Origin: Bacteroidales bacterium
Lineage (GTDB): Bacteria; Bacteroidota; Bacteroidia; Bacteroidales; VadinHA17
Length of the DNA: 64,000 bases
Direction: 5' to 3'
NCBI GenBank assembly: GCA_009877105.1
Contig: WXFD01000010.1
Location: 1 to 64,000, forward strand
The translations under genes and the position numbers were made by a program. Below are positions 27,606 to 37,400 of the stretch, piece by piece; the stretch's first letter is position 1; each line of letters opens with the position of its first letter. Under the pieces are notes generated by a model. The model searched no databases. It saw nothing but the letters and a program-made list of their open reading frames with translations, and was not told the origin of the DNA.

Positions 27606-28247
27606 TTATTTTTCGTAGAAATGGTTCTCTGTCAGGCGGCACAGGATATGCAGCACGGGACGATGCAGCTCCTGAACAGCTGCCGTACCGGTTTCCGGCA
27701 CGTTGATTAAAATGTCACAGAAGGGCTTCATTTTTCCGCCCTTTTTGCCTGTTAACCCGATAACACTCATGTTCAATGCTTTGGCTGTGATACACGCATT
27801 TATCACGTTTGGCGAATTACCCGACGTGCTCATCGCCACCAGTGTATCGCCCGGGTTGCCATAACCGATTATCTGTTGAGCAAAAACCATATCAAAGCCG
27901 ATATCATTTGCGATTGCCGTGTTCAGAGCGTGTTGGGATGAGAGGCTGATTGCCGGGAGAGCATGTTCAAGCTTTGTTCCCAGTGATTTGCCCCTGTTGC
28001 CTGCCAGATCCTCCAGTCTTTGCCTGAGACTTTTGTCAAGAGGTCTTTTTATCTCGAAACTTTTCATCAGTTCCCCTACCGTGTGGTCAGCGTCGGAACT
28101 GCTGCCCCCATTTCCGCATAATAATACCTTTCCTCCTGATGAATAGCAATCGATGATGATGCCGGCCGCCTTGTATATCGGGTCAAGAAGGGGCTTTAGC
28201 CTTGAAAACCGCTCAATAAGCGTTGCTGAAAATTGATAGCTGTTCAT
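27606..28247 (-). CDS. GmhA-like phosphosugar isomerase (SIS domain)
   Basis: 213 residues with the sedoheptulose-7-phosphate isomerase pattern: LLCGNGGSSSDADHTVGELM, the internal AISLSSQHALNTAIAND, and STSGNSPNVINA for phosphate binding. It is longer than the bare SIS domain, as GmhA proteins are. It is the first gene of the three-gene minus-strand cluster, 11 bp before the kinase/phosphatase. Together they could make an activated heptose or a similar phosphosugar. No adenylyltransferase is present in the cluster. Confidence 0.85.
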   Translation of the reverse strand: MNSYQFSATLIERFSRLKPLLDPIYKAAGIIIDCYSSGGKVLLCGNGGSSSDADHTVGELMKSFEIKRPLDKSLRQRLEDLAGNRGKSLGTKLEHALPAISLSSQHALNTAIANDIGFDMVFAQQIIGYGNPGDTLVAMSTSGNSPNVINACITAKALNMSVIGLTGKKGGKMKPFCDILINVPETGTAAVQELHRPVLHILCRLTENHFYEK

Positions 28248-28592
28248 TATAATAATTTTAATCGATGTATAAATTTACTTCTTTTTCGCGGGTTTCCTGT
28301 TTGAAAGGAGAATGACCGGGAAAAATTGAATGACCGGTATCTGCCGGACGATGTGAATAAATCATTGACATTATAAAAGCCTCCGGGTCATTTTGCCTCG
28401 TGCTGTTTCCCGTATGCATAGGAAGCCTTTTTCGCGAAGCCATGCAGAAGAAGCAGTTTTCCTGATATTCCGGATCAGATGGGGGCTTCCTGCCGGATTT
28501 CCCTGAAGTGCCATGCTTCTGAGCCTCAAGGGGCAATATCCGTTTTCCCGGCCTAAGTATAAATACTCATTTTAAAATGGGTTTTAAGCCTC
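28248..28592. other. Divergent intergenic region before the hdr operon
   Basis: No supported gene; a 92-codon frame on the minus strand here has no family look and unusual composition. It separates the minus-strand sugar cluster from the plus-strand hdr operon. The hdr promoter follows at 28593. Confidence 0.4.
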
Positions 28593-28623
28593 TTTCATCA
28601 CGCTGTTGAAAAAAATACCTTTG
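28593..28623 (+). promoter_or_regulatory. Promoter of the hdr-like operon
   Basis: TTTC at 28593-28596, a 19-bp spacer and a perfect TACCTTTG at 28616-28623. The expected start is near 28630, within the palindrome at 28624-28639 and 36 bp before the first ATG. Confidence 0.65.
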
Positions 28624-28639
28624 TGTTAATAAATTAACA
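28624..28639. promoter_or_regulatory. Putative Rex operator in the hdr promoter
   Basis: TGTTAATAAATTAACA is a perfect palindrome in its outer six bases. It fits the TTGTTAAnnnnTTAACAA form of Rex boxes with one mismatch at each outermost position. It begins right after the -7 box and would cover the transcription start. The palindrome in the hydrogenase promoter has almost the same placement. Confidence 0.5.
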
Positions 28640-28665
28640 GAAGCCAGATCCTTCATCATCAGGGG

Positions 28666-29379
28666 ATGAGAAACTATTACGATCTTCTCCGGCAGGACGT
28701 CAGGTTCAGGGAGGGCCTTAATGCCTGCATGAACTGCGGTGTCTGCACTGCTATATGCCCTGCTGCCGAATTCTATAACTATGATCCGCGGCAGATTGTC
28801 GATACTGTTCAGTCGGGCGACAACAGTGAAATAGAGGATCTCCTGAAATCGGAGACCATATGGTACTGTGGTGAGTGCATGTCGTGCAAGACACGTTGCC
28901 CGAGGGGTAACACACCGGCCCTGGTGGTGATGTCGCTCCGGACCCTGTCACAGCAGCTTGGCTTCTTCACCGAATCTGAGAAAGGGCGCCAGCAGTTTGC
29001 AATCAAGAGAAGTGTGGGAGAGAATATTTTCAAGTACGGCTACTGTGTGGCAACTTACGCGGTCAGCCCTGAAATGCATGCCGAACAGGGTCCTATATGG
29101 AAGTACATCCTGGAAAACACCCATGACATTTATGAGCGGCTTGGCGGCCAGATCAATGAGCTGGGAGCCGGACCGCTGAGGAGAATCCCGGACGATGCTA
29201 AGGAAGAACTGAGAAAGATCTTTGATGTTACGGGCGGGACGGAATTATTCAACACCATAGAGGAACATTCCAGGAAAAAAGCCTCAGACCTGGGCTTGCA
29301 GTTCGACGATGAAGGGATCGATAATGAGTATTTCATAGAGGTTTACACGGCAAATAATAAAAATCATACAACCCCATAA
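28666..29379 (+). CDS. HdrC-like two-cluster iron-sulfur protein
   Basis: 237 residues. Two 4Fe-4S motifs, CMNCGVCTAICP (near 22) and CGECMSCKTRCP (near 68), match HdrC of heterodisulfide reductases, followed by a longer C-terminal part rich in helices. It would pass electrons to the adjacent HdrB-like subunit. It is the first gene of the operon; the next starts 11 bp after it. Confidence 0.88.
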   Translation: MRNYYDLLRQDVRFREGLNACMNCGVCTAICPAAEFYNYDPRQIVDTVQSGDNSEIEDLLKSETIWYCGECMSCKTRCPRGNTPALVVMSLRTLSQQLGFFTESEKGRQQFAIKRSVGENIFKYGYCVATYAVSPEMHAEQGPIWKYILENTHDIYERLGGQINELGAGPLRRIPDDAKEELRKIFDVTGGTELFNTIEEHSRKKASDLGLQFDDEGIDNEYFIEVYTANNKNHTTP

Positions 29380-29390
29380 TTCTGACAGTA

Positions 29391-30452
29391 ATGGAGAGCG
29401 AGGGCAGTGAAAGGATCTGGTCTGACTATCAGAAAGAGATAGCGGATGACCACTTTTTCTACGTCAGGTCATGCATCAGGCAGAGTTTCTTCCCGGGATC
29501 GGAGAAGTTTTTTCTCGACTTCCTGCGCGACAAGCTTGGAAAGGATGTCTTTGAGAATCCTTCCCACACAACCTGCACCGGGATCGGATATCATGCCGAC
29601 ATTGTGCCCTTTCAGACGATTATGACGGTCATAGCACGGCACTATGCACTCATGAAGGAGGCCGGTTACAAAAACATCGCCATTTCATGCGTGACATCAT
29701 TTGGAATATATGCCGAGATACTTGAAACCTGGAAACATTTTCCGGAGGAGCTTGAAAAAACCAGGGAATATCTTTATAAAGCAACCGGCAGGGAGTTTGA
29801 TCTGCCGGAGAACATAGCCCATACAAGCGATATCATTTACAAATTCAGGAATGAGATTGCGGCAAATGCAAAATATCTCCTTGTGAACAGGCAGACGGGT
29901 GAACCCCTGAAAGTCGTGGAACATATTGGCTGCCATTATGCAAAGATATTCCCCAAGTACGGGGTGGGAGGCGCCGAATTCCCGAAAGTTCTCAGCGGGA
30001 TGATTGAAGCCTGGGGCGGTGAGGTGGTTGACTACCCGGAACGACGCCATTGCTGCGGATTCGGATTTAGGCAATATCTTGTACAGGCAAACCGGGGTTA
30101 TTCCCTTTCCAATACCGCAAAGAAGTTTTCCTCGATGAAACCTTTCAAGCCCGACCTGGTTCTTACTAACTGTCCCGGATGCACCATGTTCATGGACAAA
30201 TGGCAATACACCATAAAGGAAATGGACGGCACAACCTTCGGTGTCAACGGGGAATCCATTCCCGTGCTGACATACGAGGAGCTTGCGGGGCTGGTTCTGG
30301 GATACAATCCCTGGGACCTGGGTCTCCAGTATCACATGGTGCAGTCGGAACCTCTGCTGAGAAAAATGGGAATAGAATACGATATCCGCGATAAATATTC
30401 GACCAGGGACGGCAAACAGATGCCCGTTCCTGAAAACCTTATCAATGCCTGA
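29391..30452 (+). CDS. HdrB-like CCG-domain protein
   Basis: 353 residues. The C-terminal cysteine-rich (CCG) domain is intact: GCHYAK, then RRHCCGFGFRQ, then TNCPGC. These are the ligands of a non-cubane iron-sulfur cluster that splits disulfides in HdrB. The N-terminal CCG copy is degenerate (RSC, TTCTG and a single Cys in SCVTSF), so one cluster rather than two is expected. It is probably the disulfide-reducing subunit; the substrate is unknown since CoM/CoB are not expected here. The next gene overlaps by 8 bp. Confidence 0.85.
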   Translation: MESEGSERIWSDYQKEIADDHFFYVRSCIRQSFFPGSEKFFLDFLRDKLGKDVFENPSHTTCTGIGYHADIVPFQTIMTVIARHYALMKEAGYKNIAISCVTSFGIYAEILETWKHFPEELEKTREYLYKATGREFDLPENIAHTSDIIYKFRNEIAANAKYLLVNRQTGEPLKVVEHIGCHYAKIFPKYGVGGAEFPKVLSGMIEAWGGEVVDYPERRHCCGFGFRQYLVQANRGYSLSNTAKKFSSMKPFKPDLVLTNCPGCTMFMDKWQYTIKEMDGTTFGVNGESIPVLTYEELAGLVLGYNPWDLGLQYHMVQSEPLLRKMGIEYDIRDKYSTRDGKQMPVPENLINA

Positions 30453-31491
30453 AATGAGTGCCCACGTTGTTGTTGCAGGCGGCGGAGCGGCGGGGATTGA
30501 GGCTGCGGGAATGCTTGCAAGATCGGGGATCCGGGTGACACTCATTGAAAAGGAAACAGAACCCGGGGGCCATCTGAAAGGATGGTATCACCTGTTCCCC
30601 GACCGTCGCGACAGCAGGGAAGTCATCAGCTATCTCAGCCGCCTTATCAGTCACGAGAACATTGATTTTATTCCCGGAGAAACCGTTGCAAAGATCGACA
30701 GGAAAGGCCTATCCTTCAGTGTGACAACCGGAAAGGGTGGATCATTCACTGCAGATGCTGTTCTTATTGCCACGGGGTTTGATATGTTCCGGTGTGAGAG
30801 AAAAGAGGAGTACGGTTACGGGATCTATGACAATGTTATAACCTCTGCCGAGCTTGAGGTCATGTTCAGGAACGGAGAGATAAAAACGGTCGGCGGAATA
30901 GTTCCGTCAAAATTAGGAATGATCCACTGCGTGGGTTCACGCGACGAAAAAGTCGGAAACCTTTATTGCTCCAAGCTGTGCTGCGTCACAGCCGTAAAGC
31001 AGGCCATGGAAATAAAGGAATATATCAGTGATGCCAGAATATTCTGCTTTTACATGGACATGAGAATGGGAGGGGCCATGTATGAAGAGCTCTACCGTGA
31101 GGCACAGGAGAAATACGGTATAAACTTTATCAGGGGAAAGGTGTCAGAGGTAAGTGTCAGTATTGATAACAGGCTTATTGTAAAGTCGGAAGATACACTT
31201 GCCGGAAGACCGCTGAAAATGGAAGTCGACATGCTGGTACTCATGGCAGGCATGGAGATATCGGACGGAGGCAAAAAGCTGGCTCTTGCATCGGGACTTA
31301 AAACAGGGGAAAACAGGTTCCTTGCATCTGCCGACAACCATTACGGGAGCAACAGGAGCCATATAAGCGGAATTTTCTATGCTGGCACCTGCACCGCACC
31401 GATGAATGTGACGGACACGATCTCGCACGCAAGGGGAGCAGCTGCTGAGATAATCGATTACCTCAGGAATACAGGGAGACATAATGGATAA
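30445..31491 (+). CDS. HdrA/QmoA-like flavoprotein
   Basis: 348 residues with an N-terminal FAD-binding motif (VVVAGGGAAGIEAAGMLARSG) and the HdrA hallmark HCVGSRDEKVGNLYCSKLCC. It is about half the length of methanogen HdrA and lacks its extra ferredoxin domains, being nearer to QmoA in size. In its relatives the flavin splits or merges electron pairs. Translation may start at 30445 or at the ATG at 30454; the first overlaps the preceding gene. Confidence 0.85.
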   Translation: MPEMSAHVVVAGGGAAGIEAAGMLARSGIRVTLIEKETEPGGHLKGWYHLFPDRRDSREVISYLSRLISHENIDFIPGETVAKIDRKGLSFSVTTGKGGSFTADAVLIATGFDMFRCERKEEYGYGIYDNVITSAELEVMFRNGEIKTVGGIVPSKLGMIHCVGSRDEKVGNLYCSKLCCVTAVKQAMEIKEYISDARIFCFYMDMRMGGAMYEELYREAQEKYGINFIRGKVSEVSVSIDNRLIVKSEDTLAGRPLKMEVDMLVLMAGMEISDGGKKLALASGLKTGENRFLASADNHYGSNRSHISGIFYAGTCTAPMNVTDTISHARGAAAEIIDYLRNTGRHNG

Positions 31492-31828
31492 ATTCGGATT
31501 TTCATTGTCACGGGCAAGGGTTATCGATTACGATAAAAACGACAGGAGGATCGCTGAATATATATATGAGCACGAACCGAGCTTCAGGCTTTGCATTGAA
31601 TGCGGTGCGTGCGCCGCAACATGTACGGCTGGCAATTTTACAGAATTCAGCCTCAGGGAGTTCAATGTACTTTTAAAGCGCGGTGAGAATGACAAGGTAA
31701 GGGCCAGGCTGAAAAAATGCATGTTTTGCGGCAAATGCATTCTTGCCTGCCCTCGCGGTGTAAACACCAGGAATGTTATTTTCCTTGCACGACAGGCTTT
31801 CAGGATCTTTGACGGAAATGAAACTTGA
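31484..31828 (+). CDS. Second HdrC-like ferredoxin
   Basis: 114 residues with CIECGACAATCT and CMFCGKCILACP. In the first motif the usual CP is CT, so proline is missing. This is the size of a plain HdrC and likely links the flavoprotein to the membrane-bound protein that follows. Both ends overlap neighbours (8 and 11 bp), so translation is likely coupled. Confidence 0.85.
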   Translation: MDKFGFSLSRARVIDYDKNDRRIAEYIYEHEPSFRLCIECGACAATCTAGNFTEFSLREFNVLLKRGENDKVRARLKKCMFCGKCILACPRGVNTRNVIFLARQAFRIFDGNET

Positions 31829-33728
31829 ACCTTTTATAATACCCTTCAATATAGGATTGTACTTCATCCTGCTGTATGCGGTGGCGAGAAGTGTGATCTG
31901 GTACCGTGATCTGTCACGCCCCGACAAGTTGAGATTGCAGAGAGGATTCTTCGGAAGGGCATTCGGGCAAAGCCTGAGGGAAATCTTCATGGAAAGCCTC
32001 ATACACAGGAAGATCCTCAAAACGAATTTCCGCCTCGGATATATGCACATGAGCCTGGCCTTCGGCTGGTTCCTGCTCATACTGTTCGGTACCATTGAAG
32101 CCGACATTTTCGGTCAAAAGCACCTCAATCCGCCCTACAAAGCGATCTTTTTCAGGTTCTTCAATCCCGCTCACGGAAAAACACCTTTTGAATCATTCTA
32201 TGCGTTCCTGATGGACCTCATTCTTGCCTTTATCCTGTCGGGTCTGCTTCTTGCAATATTCAAGAGGTTCTGGCCGGGTACGGTCGGGATGAAAAAAACC
32301 ACCAGGCACCGCCTGCCCGACAAGGTGGCACTGGCTTCATTATGGCTCATTTTTCCGAGCCGTCTTATTGCCGAAAGCCTGACAAGCGGCGCATATGGAA
32401 CGGGAAGCTTTCTGACCGGTACCCTGGGGGCTCAACTTGCATCCTTCCTTCCTGCCAGTGAACTGGCATACCCCTTCTGGTGGCTGTACTCCCTGTCTCT
32501 CGGAACATTCTTTATACTGCTCCCGCTTACCCGGTACATGCATATTCCCACGGAGCTCTTTCTTATCTTCATGAGAAATTCAGGGATAAGGACAGGCGAC
32601 AAGGCAGGAACATTCTCTGACGTGGAAGTGCATTCATGCTCTTCCTGCGGGATATGCATCGACGCGTGCCAGATGAGCTTCTCGGCAGGAATCAACGATA
32701 TGCAGTCAGTTTACCTGCTGAAGGCCATCCGGAATAATGATAAAACAAATTATACTGCCTTCAATTGCCTTTTGTGCGGACGCTGCGATGTTAAATGTCC
32801 TGTAGGTATCGAGTTGTCGCCTGTAAGAATGATACAGAGGAGGGCAGGAGATCCGGTTAAGGAACGGCAAAGCCTTTTTAAGGCCTATTTCCCCGACCGG
32901 AAAAAAAATACCCGGCCCAGACCCGTCAGTACACCTTCATATGACTACCTTCCGTCCGGAAGCAAGGCAAAAGCAAGTGTATTGTATTTTGCAGGATGCA
33001 TGACGCATCTTACCCCTGCGATAAAAAATGCAATGACCAGGATCCTTGATGCCAGCGGACTGGAATGGCTGTTTATGGACGAGCATGCCGGCGCCTGTTG
33101 CGGACGCCCCCTGATGCTGGCCGGTCAGGACAGGGAAGCCAGGGAACTTATTAATTACAATTCGCAGATAATCCTCGATGCCGGGGCAGATATCCTTGTC
33201 ACCTCATGCCCGATATGCTTCAAGGTTTTCAGGGAAAGTTACTATCTGGATGCAGAAGTGATGCACCATTCCCAGTTCATCAGTAAAATTATTGATGAAG
33301 ACCTGGTAAGAATGAACTTCCTTCATAATCGCGTAACATACCATACACCCTGCGACCTTGGAAGAAATTCCGGCGTATATGAGGAACCGAAGCAGGTGCT
33401 GATGCATCTGGCCAGGCTTGAAATGACCGGTTATGATGATGAGAATGCACTTTGCTGCGGAGGAAGCCTCGGAAACATAATGCTCAGCCAGGAAAAAAGG
33501 AAAAGCATTGCTGCCGATGCCGCTAAAATCCTTACAGCATCTGATCCCGATTTTCTTGTCACTTCCTGCCCCCTGTGCAAAAAAACTCTGGCAAATGCAA
33601 CTTCAACAAAAGTAGTTGATATTGCCGAACTGGCTGAAATGGCGCTTATTAACGAACCTGTTGAAAAAAAATCCATACCCGGATATGTTAAAATGCATGA
33701 ACCATCCAGATTTCAGCACGGTTTTTGA
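31818..33728 (+). CDS. Membrane-bound HdrE-HdrD-like fusion
   Basis: 636 residues from the ATG at 31818, which overlaps the previous gene by 11 bp. Residues 1-260 hold about six membrane helices with His residues (YMHMSLAFGW, RYMHIPTELF) that could bind b-type hemes, as in HdrE or NarI. Two 4Fe-4S motifs follow (CSSCGICIDACQ, CLLCGRCDVKCP). Then come two CCG domains (AGCMTHL, GACCGRPL, SCPICF; and HTPCDLG, LCCGGS, SCPLC). It would link a menaquinone pool to disulfide or FeS chemistry in the cytosol. Confidence 0.88.
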   Translation: MKLEPFIIPFNIGLYFILLYAVARSVIWYRDLSRPDKLRLQRGFFGRAFGQSLREIFMESLIHRKILKTNFRLGYMHMSLAFGWFLLILFGTIEADIFGQKHLNPPYKAIFFRFFNPAHGKTPFESFYAFLMDLILAFILSGLLLAIFKRFWPGTVGMKKTTRHRLPDKVALASLWLIFPSRLIAESLTSGAYGTGSFLTGTLGAQLASFLPASELAYPFWWLYSLSLGTFFILLPLTRYMHIPTELFLIFMRNSGIRTGDKAGTFSDVEVHSCSSCGICIDACQMSFSAGINDMQSVYLLKAIRNNDKTNYTAFNCLLCGRCDVKCPVGIELSPVRMIQRRAGDPVKERQSLFKAYFPDRKKNTRPRPVSTPSYDYLPSGSKAKASVLYFAGCMTHLTPAIKNAMTRILDASGLEWLFMDEHAGACCGRPLMLAGQDREARELINYNSQIILDAGADILVTSCPICFKVFRESYYLDAEVMHHSQFISKIIDEDLVRMNFLHNRVTYHTPCDLGRNSGVYEEPKQVLMHLARLEMTGYDDENALCCGGSLGNIMLSQEKRKSIAADAAKILTASDPDFLVTSCPLCKKTLANATSTKVVDIAELAEMALINEPVEKKSIPGYVKMHEPSRFQHGF

Positions 33729-33767
33729 ACAATAATAATCTGACAACTGTTGAAAAGAAGTAATTGC

Positions 33768-33786
33768 ATTTAGTCAAAAACTAAAT
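33768..33786 (+). terminator. Weak hairpin behind the hdr operon
   Basis: atttagt and actaaat pair around caaaa, followed by a T-containing run. It is AT-rich and therefore a weak terminator candidate. Confidence 0.3.
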
Positions 33787-33789
33787 GAA

Positions 33790-33820
33790 TTTTACGTTAT
33801 TTGTTTTTTATTTAATTTTG
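33790..33820 (+). promoter_or_regulatory. Promoter of the lipoprotein gene
   Basis: TTTT at 33790-33793, a 19-bp spacer and a perfect TAATTTTG at 33813-33820, 55 bp before the ATG at 33876. Confidence 0.5.
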
Positions 33821-33875
33821 CCGAGTTGAAATCTGAATTAAACGGTATTAGTTGGAATCGTAATAAGGGGAAAAA

Positions 33876-34418
33876 ATGAAAAGCAGAATTATCGTTTCTG
33901 TTGCTATTGGTTGCATGTTTCTGTGGTCGTGTGGAAATAAATCCCGATCAATTGATCAGGCCAATGAAGGAAATACCGTAATCCAGCAGGAAGACGGCTC
34001 CCTTGTTCTCAACATTGACAAGGCTGCCTGTTATAATGACATATCCAATCCTGCAAGCAACACCGCTGAATGGAAAGTTGTTATTGCAAAACCCGGACGT
34101 TTCAAGGTCTGGCTTACAAGCGCGACCAGGGACACAACCGATCTCAGTTATGTGAACTCGGTCAAGGTGACTTTTCTTGACAGTTTCCTTGAGGTTGACC
34201 CTGTTTGTGATAAGGTTGTAAAAAATTCGGAGGATATATCCTATCCCTATTACAGGGCTGATTCCTACCTGGGGTCATTTTATGTTCTGGAGGCGGGAGC
34301 TTACAATTTGCAGGTGATAAGCGAGAAAGTTCTTCCCCGTGAAGCCATGAACCAGCATTCAGGCTTCACTGAAGACACCCGGCTGATGTCACTGCTTCTG
34401 ACACCTATGACCCGCTGA
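33876..34418 (+). CDS. Lipoprotein of unknown function
   Basis: 180 residues. The signal ends in the lipobox LWSC, so Cys19 should be lipid-modified. The mature part contains SLVLNIDKAACYN, AEWKVVIAKPGRFKVWLT and LGSFYVLEAGAYNLQVIS. That strand pattern recalls beta-sandwich binding domains, but I do not recognise a family. It has its own promoter. Its end overlaps the convergent purL by 14 bp. Confidence 0.75.
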   Translation: MKSRIIVSVAIGCMFLWSCGNKSRSIDQANEGNTVIQQEDGSLVLNIDKAACYNDISNPASNTAEWKVVIAKPGRFKVWLTSATRDTTDLSYVNSVKVTFLDSFLEVDPVCDKVVKNSEDISYPYYRADSYLGSFYVLEAGAYNLQVISEKVLPREAMNQHSGFTEDTRLMSLLLTPMTR

Positions 34419-37400
34419 GCGTTTTTTCGATCCACTTCCTGGCGTTTATGAATGCCTTTATCCAGGGTGTCACATCATCCTGTTTTCTTTCATTCGGATA
34501 ATACGGACACTGCCACGGAAAGAAGGCTCTCTCCGGATGCGGCATCATTATAAGATGCCTTCCGTCATCTGAACACAGTCCCGCCACATCATATGCGGAA
34601 CCGTTAGGATTGGCAGGATAGGTGCTGCTGCTGTATTTGAGTGCAATATGATATTTTTCTTCGGGATAAGGCAAATTGAACCTTCCCTCCCCGTGTGCAA
34701 CCCAGACGCCGAGTTCCATGCCCGACATATTTCCCAGCATGACCGACCTGTTTTCCGGGATCTTCACTGAGATAAATCCCGACTCGAATTTACCGGAACT
34801 GTTTGGAAGCAGCTCCGGCCTTTGTTCATGCCCAGGATAAATGAGGCCTAGTTCGGTCATTAGCTGACAGCCGTTGCAGACGCCGAGCGAGAGGGTGTCA
34901 GGCCTGCTGAAGAATGTTGAAAGCGCCTTCCCTGCTGCTTCATTGTACCTGAATGCACCGGCCCAGCCCTTTGCTGATCCAAGAACATCGGAATTGGAGA
35001 ATCCCCCGGCAAAAACGATCATGTTCAGATCGTCGAGAGTCTCCCGGCCCGTCATCAGATCAGTCATATGCACATCCCTGACATCGAAACCTGCGAGCCA
35101 GAGGGCATAAGCCATCTCCCTGTCGCCGTTCACTCCCTTCTCGCGTATGATGGCAGCCTTTGTTCCCGACTTTCTCTGCCTGTCAGGAGTGATTCCCAGC
35201 GAGCTGAAGGTGCCGCTGAAACTGCCCAGGTTGAACCGGAGAATGTGGTTCCTGTAATTGATGAATCTTTCGAGAGCCGCCCTGGGACCGCACTGCTTTC
35301 TGTCAAAGAGATAGGAGGTACGGAACCATCTGTGCCTGAGGGGATCAATTTCAAATCTCAGCGTCTCGCCGTGATTGACGATACTAATTGTTCTGTCGCT
35401 GACCGGATGGCCGATGGTGAAATAGGATATGCCATGCTCAAGAAGGATTTCGGAAACCTCGTTTTCGTCGGCCACCTGGATAATTATTCCCGGGTTCTGG
35501 CTCAGCAGTATCTTTACAGTGTCGGGTTCATTGAGGGCAGTCAGATTTGCCGCAATGCCGCCGGAGATATTGGAAAAGCACATCTCCAGTAACGTTGTTA
35601 TCATTCCGCCTGCAGATATATCATGTCCTGCGAGTATCCTGCCTTTTTTGATCAGTCCCTGGATAGTATTGAAAACCCTGGCAAAATAGCCGGCATCCCT
35701 CACCGTCGGAGCATCATCCCCTACACGGTTCAGCACCTGTGCGAGACTGCTTCCGCCAATCCTGAACTCATCCCTGCTCATATCAATGTAAAGTAGACTG
35801 GTAAAGGGATCGTCGACTATCACGGGTTCAACAATTCTCCGGATGTCATTAACCTCTCCCGCAGCAGTGATTATTACCGTTCCCGGTGACATTACCACAA
35901 TGTCGCTGTATTTCTGAGTCATGGAAAGGCTGTCCTTACCGGTCGGAATATTTATTCCGAGTTCAATGGCAAACCGGCTGGCAGCCTGTACCGCTGAATA
36001 CAGCCTGGCATCTTCTCCCGGATTTTTGCAGGGCCACATCCAGTTTGCCGAAAGGGATACACTTTTCAGGTTGTCGGTAAGGGGAGCCCATATAATATTG
36101 GTAAGAGCTTCTGCGATAGACAGCACTGATCCGGCTGCGGGATCAATAAGCGCGGCGGCAGGGGCATGCCCCAGTGATGTGGCAAAACCGGAACGGCCAC
36201 GATAATCCAGTGCTATTGCCCCGAGATTGTTCAGGGGCAGCTGCAGCGGCCCGGCACACTGCTGTTTTGCAATACGGCCGGTTACCGACCTGTCCACCTT
36301 GTTGGTGAGCCAGTCCTTGCAGGCAACCTCTTCAAGCTGCAGTACCAGTTCCACATACTCATGTATACGGTTCCTGTCGTATTCAACCCTCTCAAAGGCT
36401 TTTCCGGAAGGACTGCTGCCCGTTATAATTGTCCTTGGCGGATCACCGAACAATGCCTCAACGGAAAGATCAATGGGTTTTTCGCCGGTTATGCTGTTCT
36501 CAAAAACCAGCCTGTGATCGCCGGTTATCTCCCCTATGAAATATAACGGTGCTTTTTCCCTTTCGGAAATATTTACCAATTTGTCTGCATTGGCCCGACT
36601 GATTATCAAACCCATTCGTTCCTGCGACTCGTTCCCTATAATCTCCCGTGCCGACAGTGTTGGATCGCCGACAGGCAGCCTGCTGATGTCTATTCTCCCG
36701 CCGGTTGCTTCCACCAGTTCGGCCAGGCTGTTGAGATGGCCGCCTGCCCCGTGATCATGAATGGAAATGACAGGATTGTCGTCCGATTCGCACAGGGCCC
36801 TTATTGCATTGTAAACCCTTTTCTGCATTTCGGGGTTTGCCCTTTGTACGGCATTGAGCTCGATGGAACTGTCGAATTCCCCGGTATCGACTGACGATAC
36901 GGCTCCTCCTCCCATTCCTATCCTGTAGTTGTCTCCGCCCAGCATGACGATAAGATCTCCTTTCCCGGGAACACCTTTTTCACTCTGGCTGCTTTTCCCG
37001 TTCCCGATTCCCCCTGCAAGCATGATGACCTTATCATAACCCCATACCTGCATGTTTTCGGAATGTTCAAAAGTAAAAAGCGATCCGCAGATAAGAGGCT
37101 GGCCGAACTTATTACCGAAATCGCTTGCCCCGTTTGAGGCCTTGGTGAGAATGTCGGCCGGGGAATGATAGAGCCAGGGCCTTTCCTTAATGGCTTTTTC
37201 CCATGGCTGCCCTCCTTCGATCCGGGGATATGAAGTCATGTAGACCGCGATCCCGGCTTCAGGAAAGGCACCCCTGCCTCCGGCCATGCGGTCGCGGATC
37301 TCACCCCCCGATCCTGTGGAAGCACCATAGAAGGGCTCAACGGTGGTGGGGAAGTTATGGGTTTCGGCCTTTAGCGAAAGAACTGATTCATATTTCTTTA

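Noticed and set aside
28258..28536. Minus-strand 92-codon frame before the hdr operon
   Set aside because: Composition is unlike the neighbouring genes, no motif or signal is present, and it lies in a promoter-rich divergent gap.
29697..30545. Minus-strand 282-codon frame
   Set aside because: It lies antisense to the HdrB-like gene and shows no family features.
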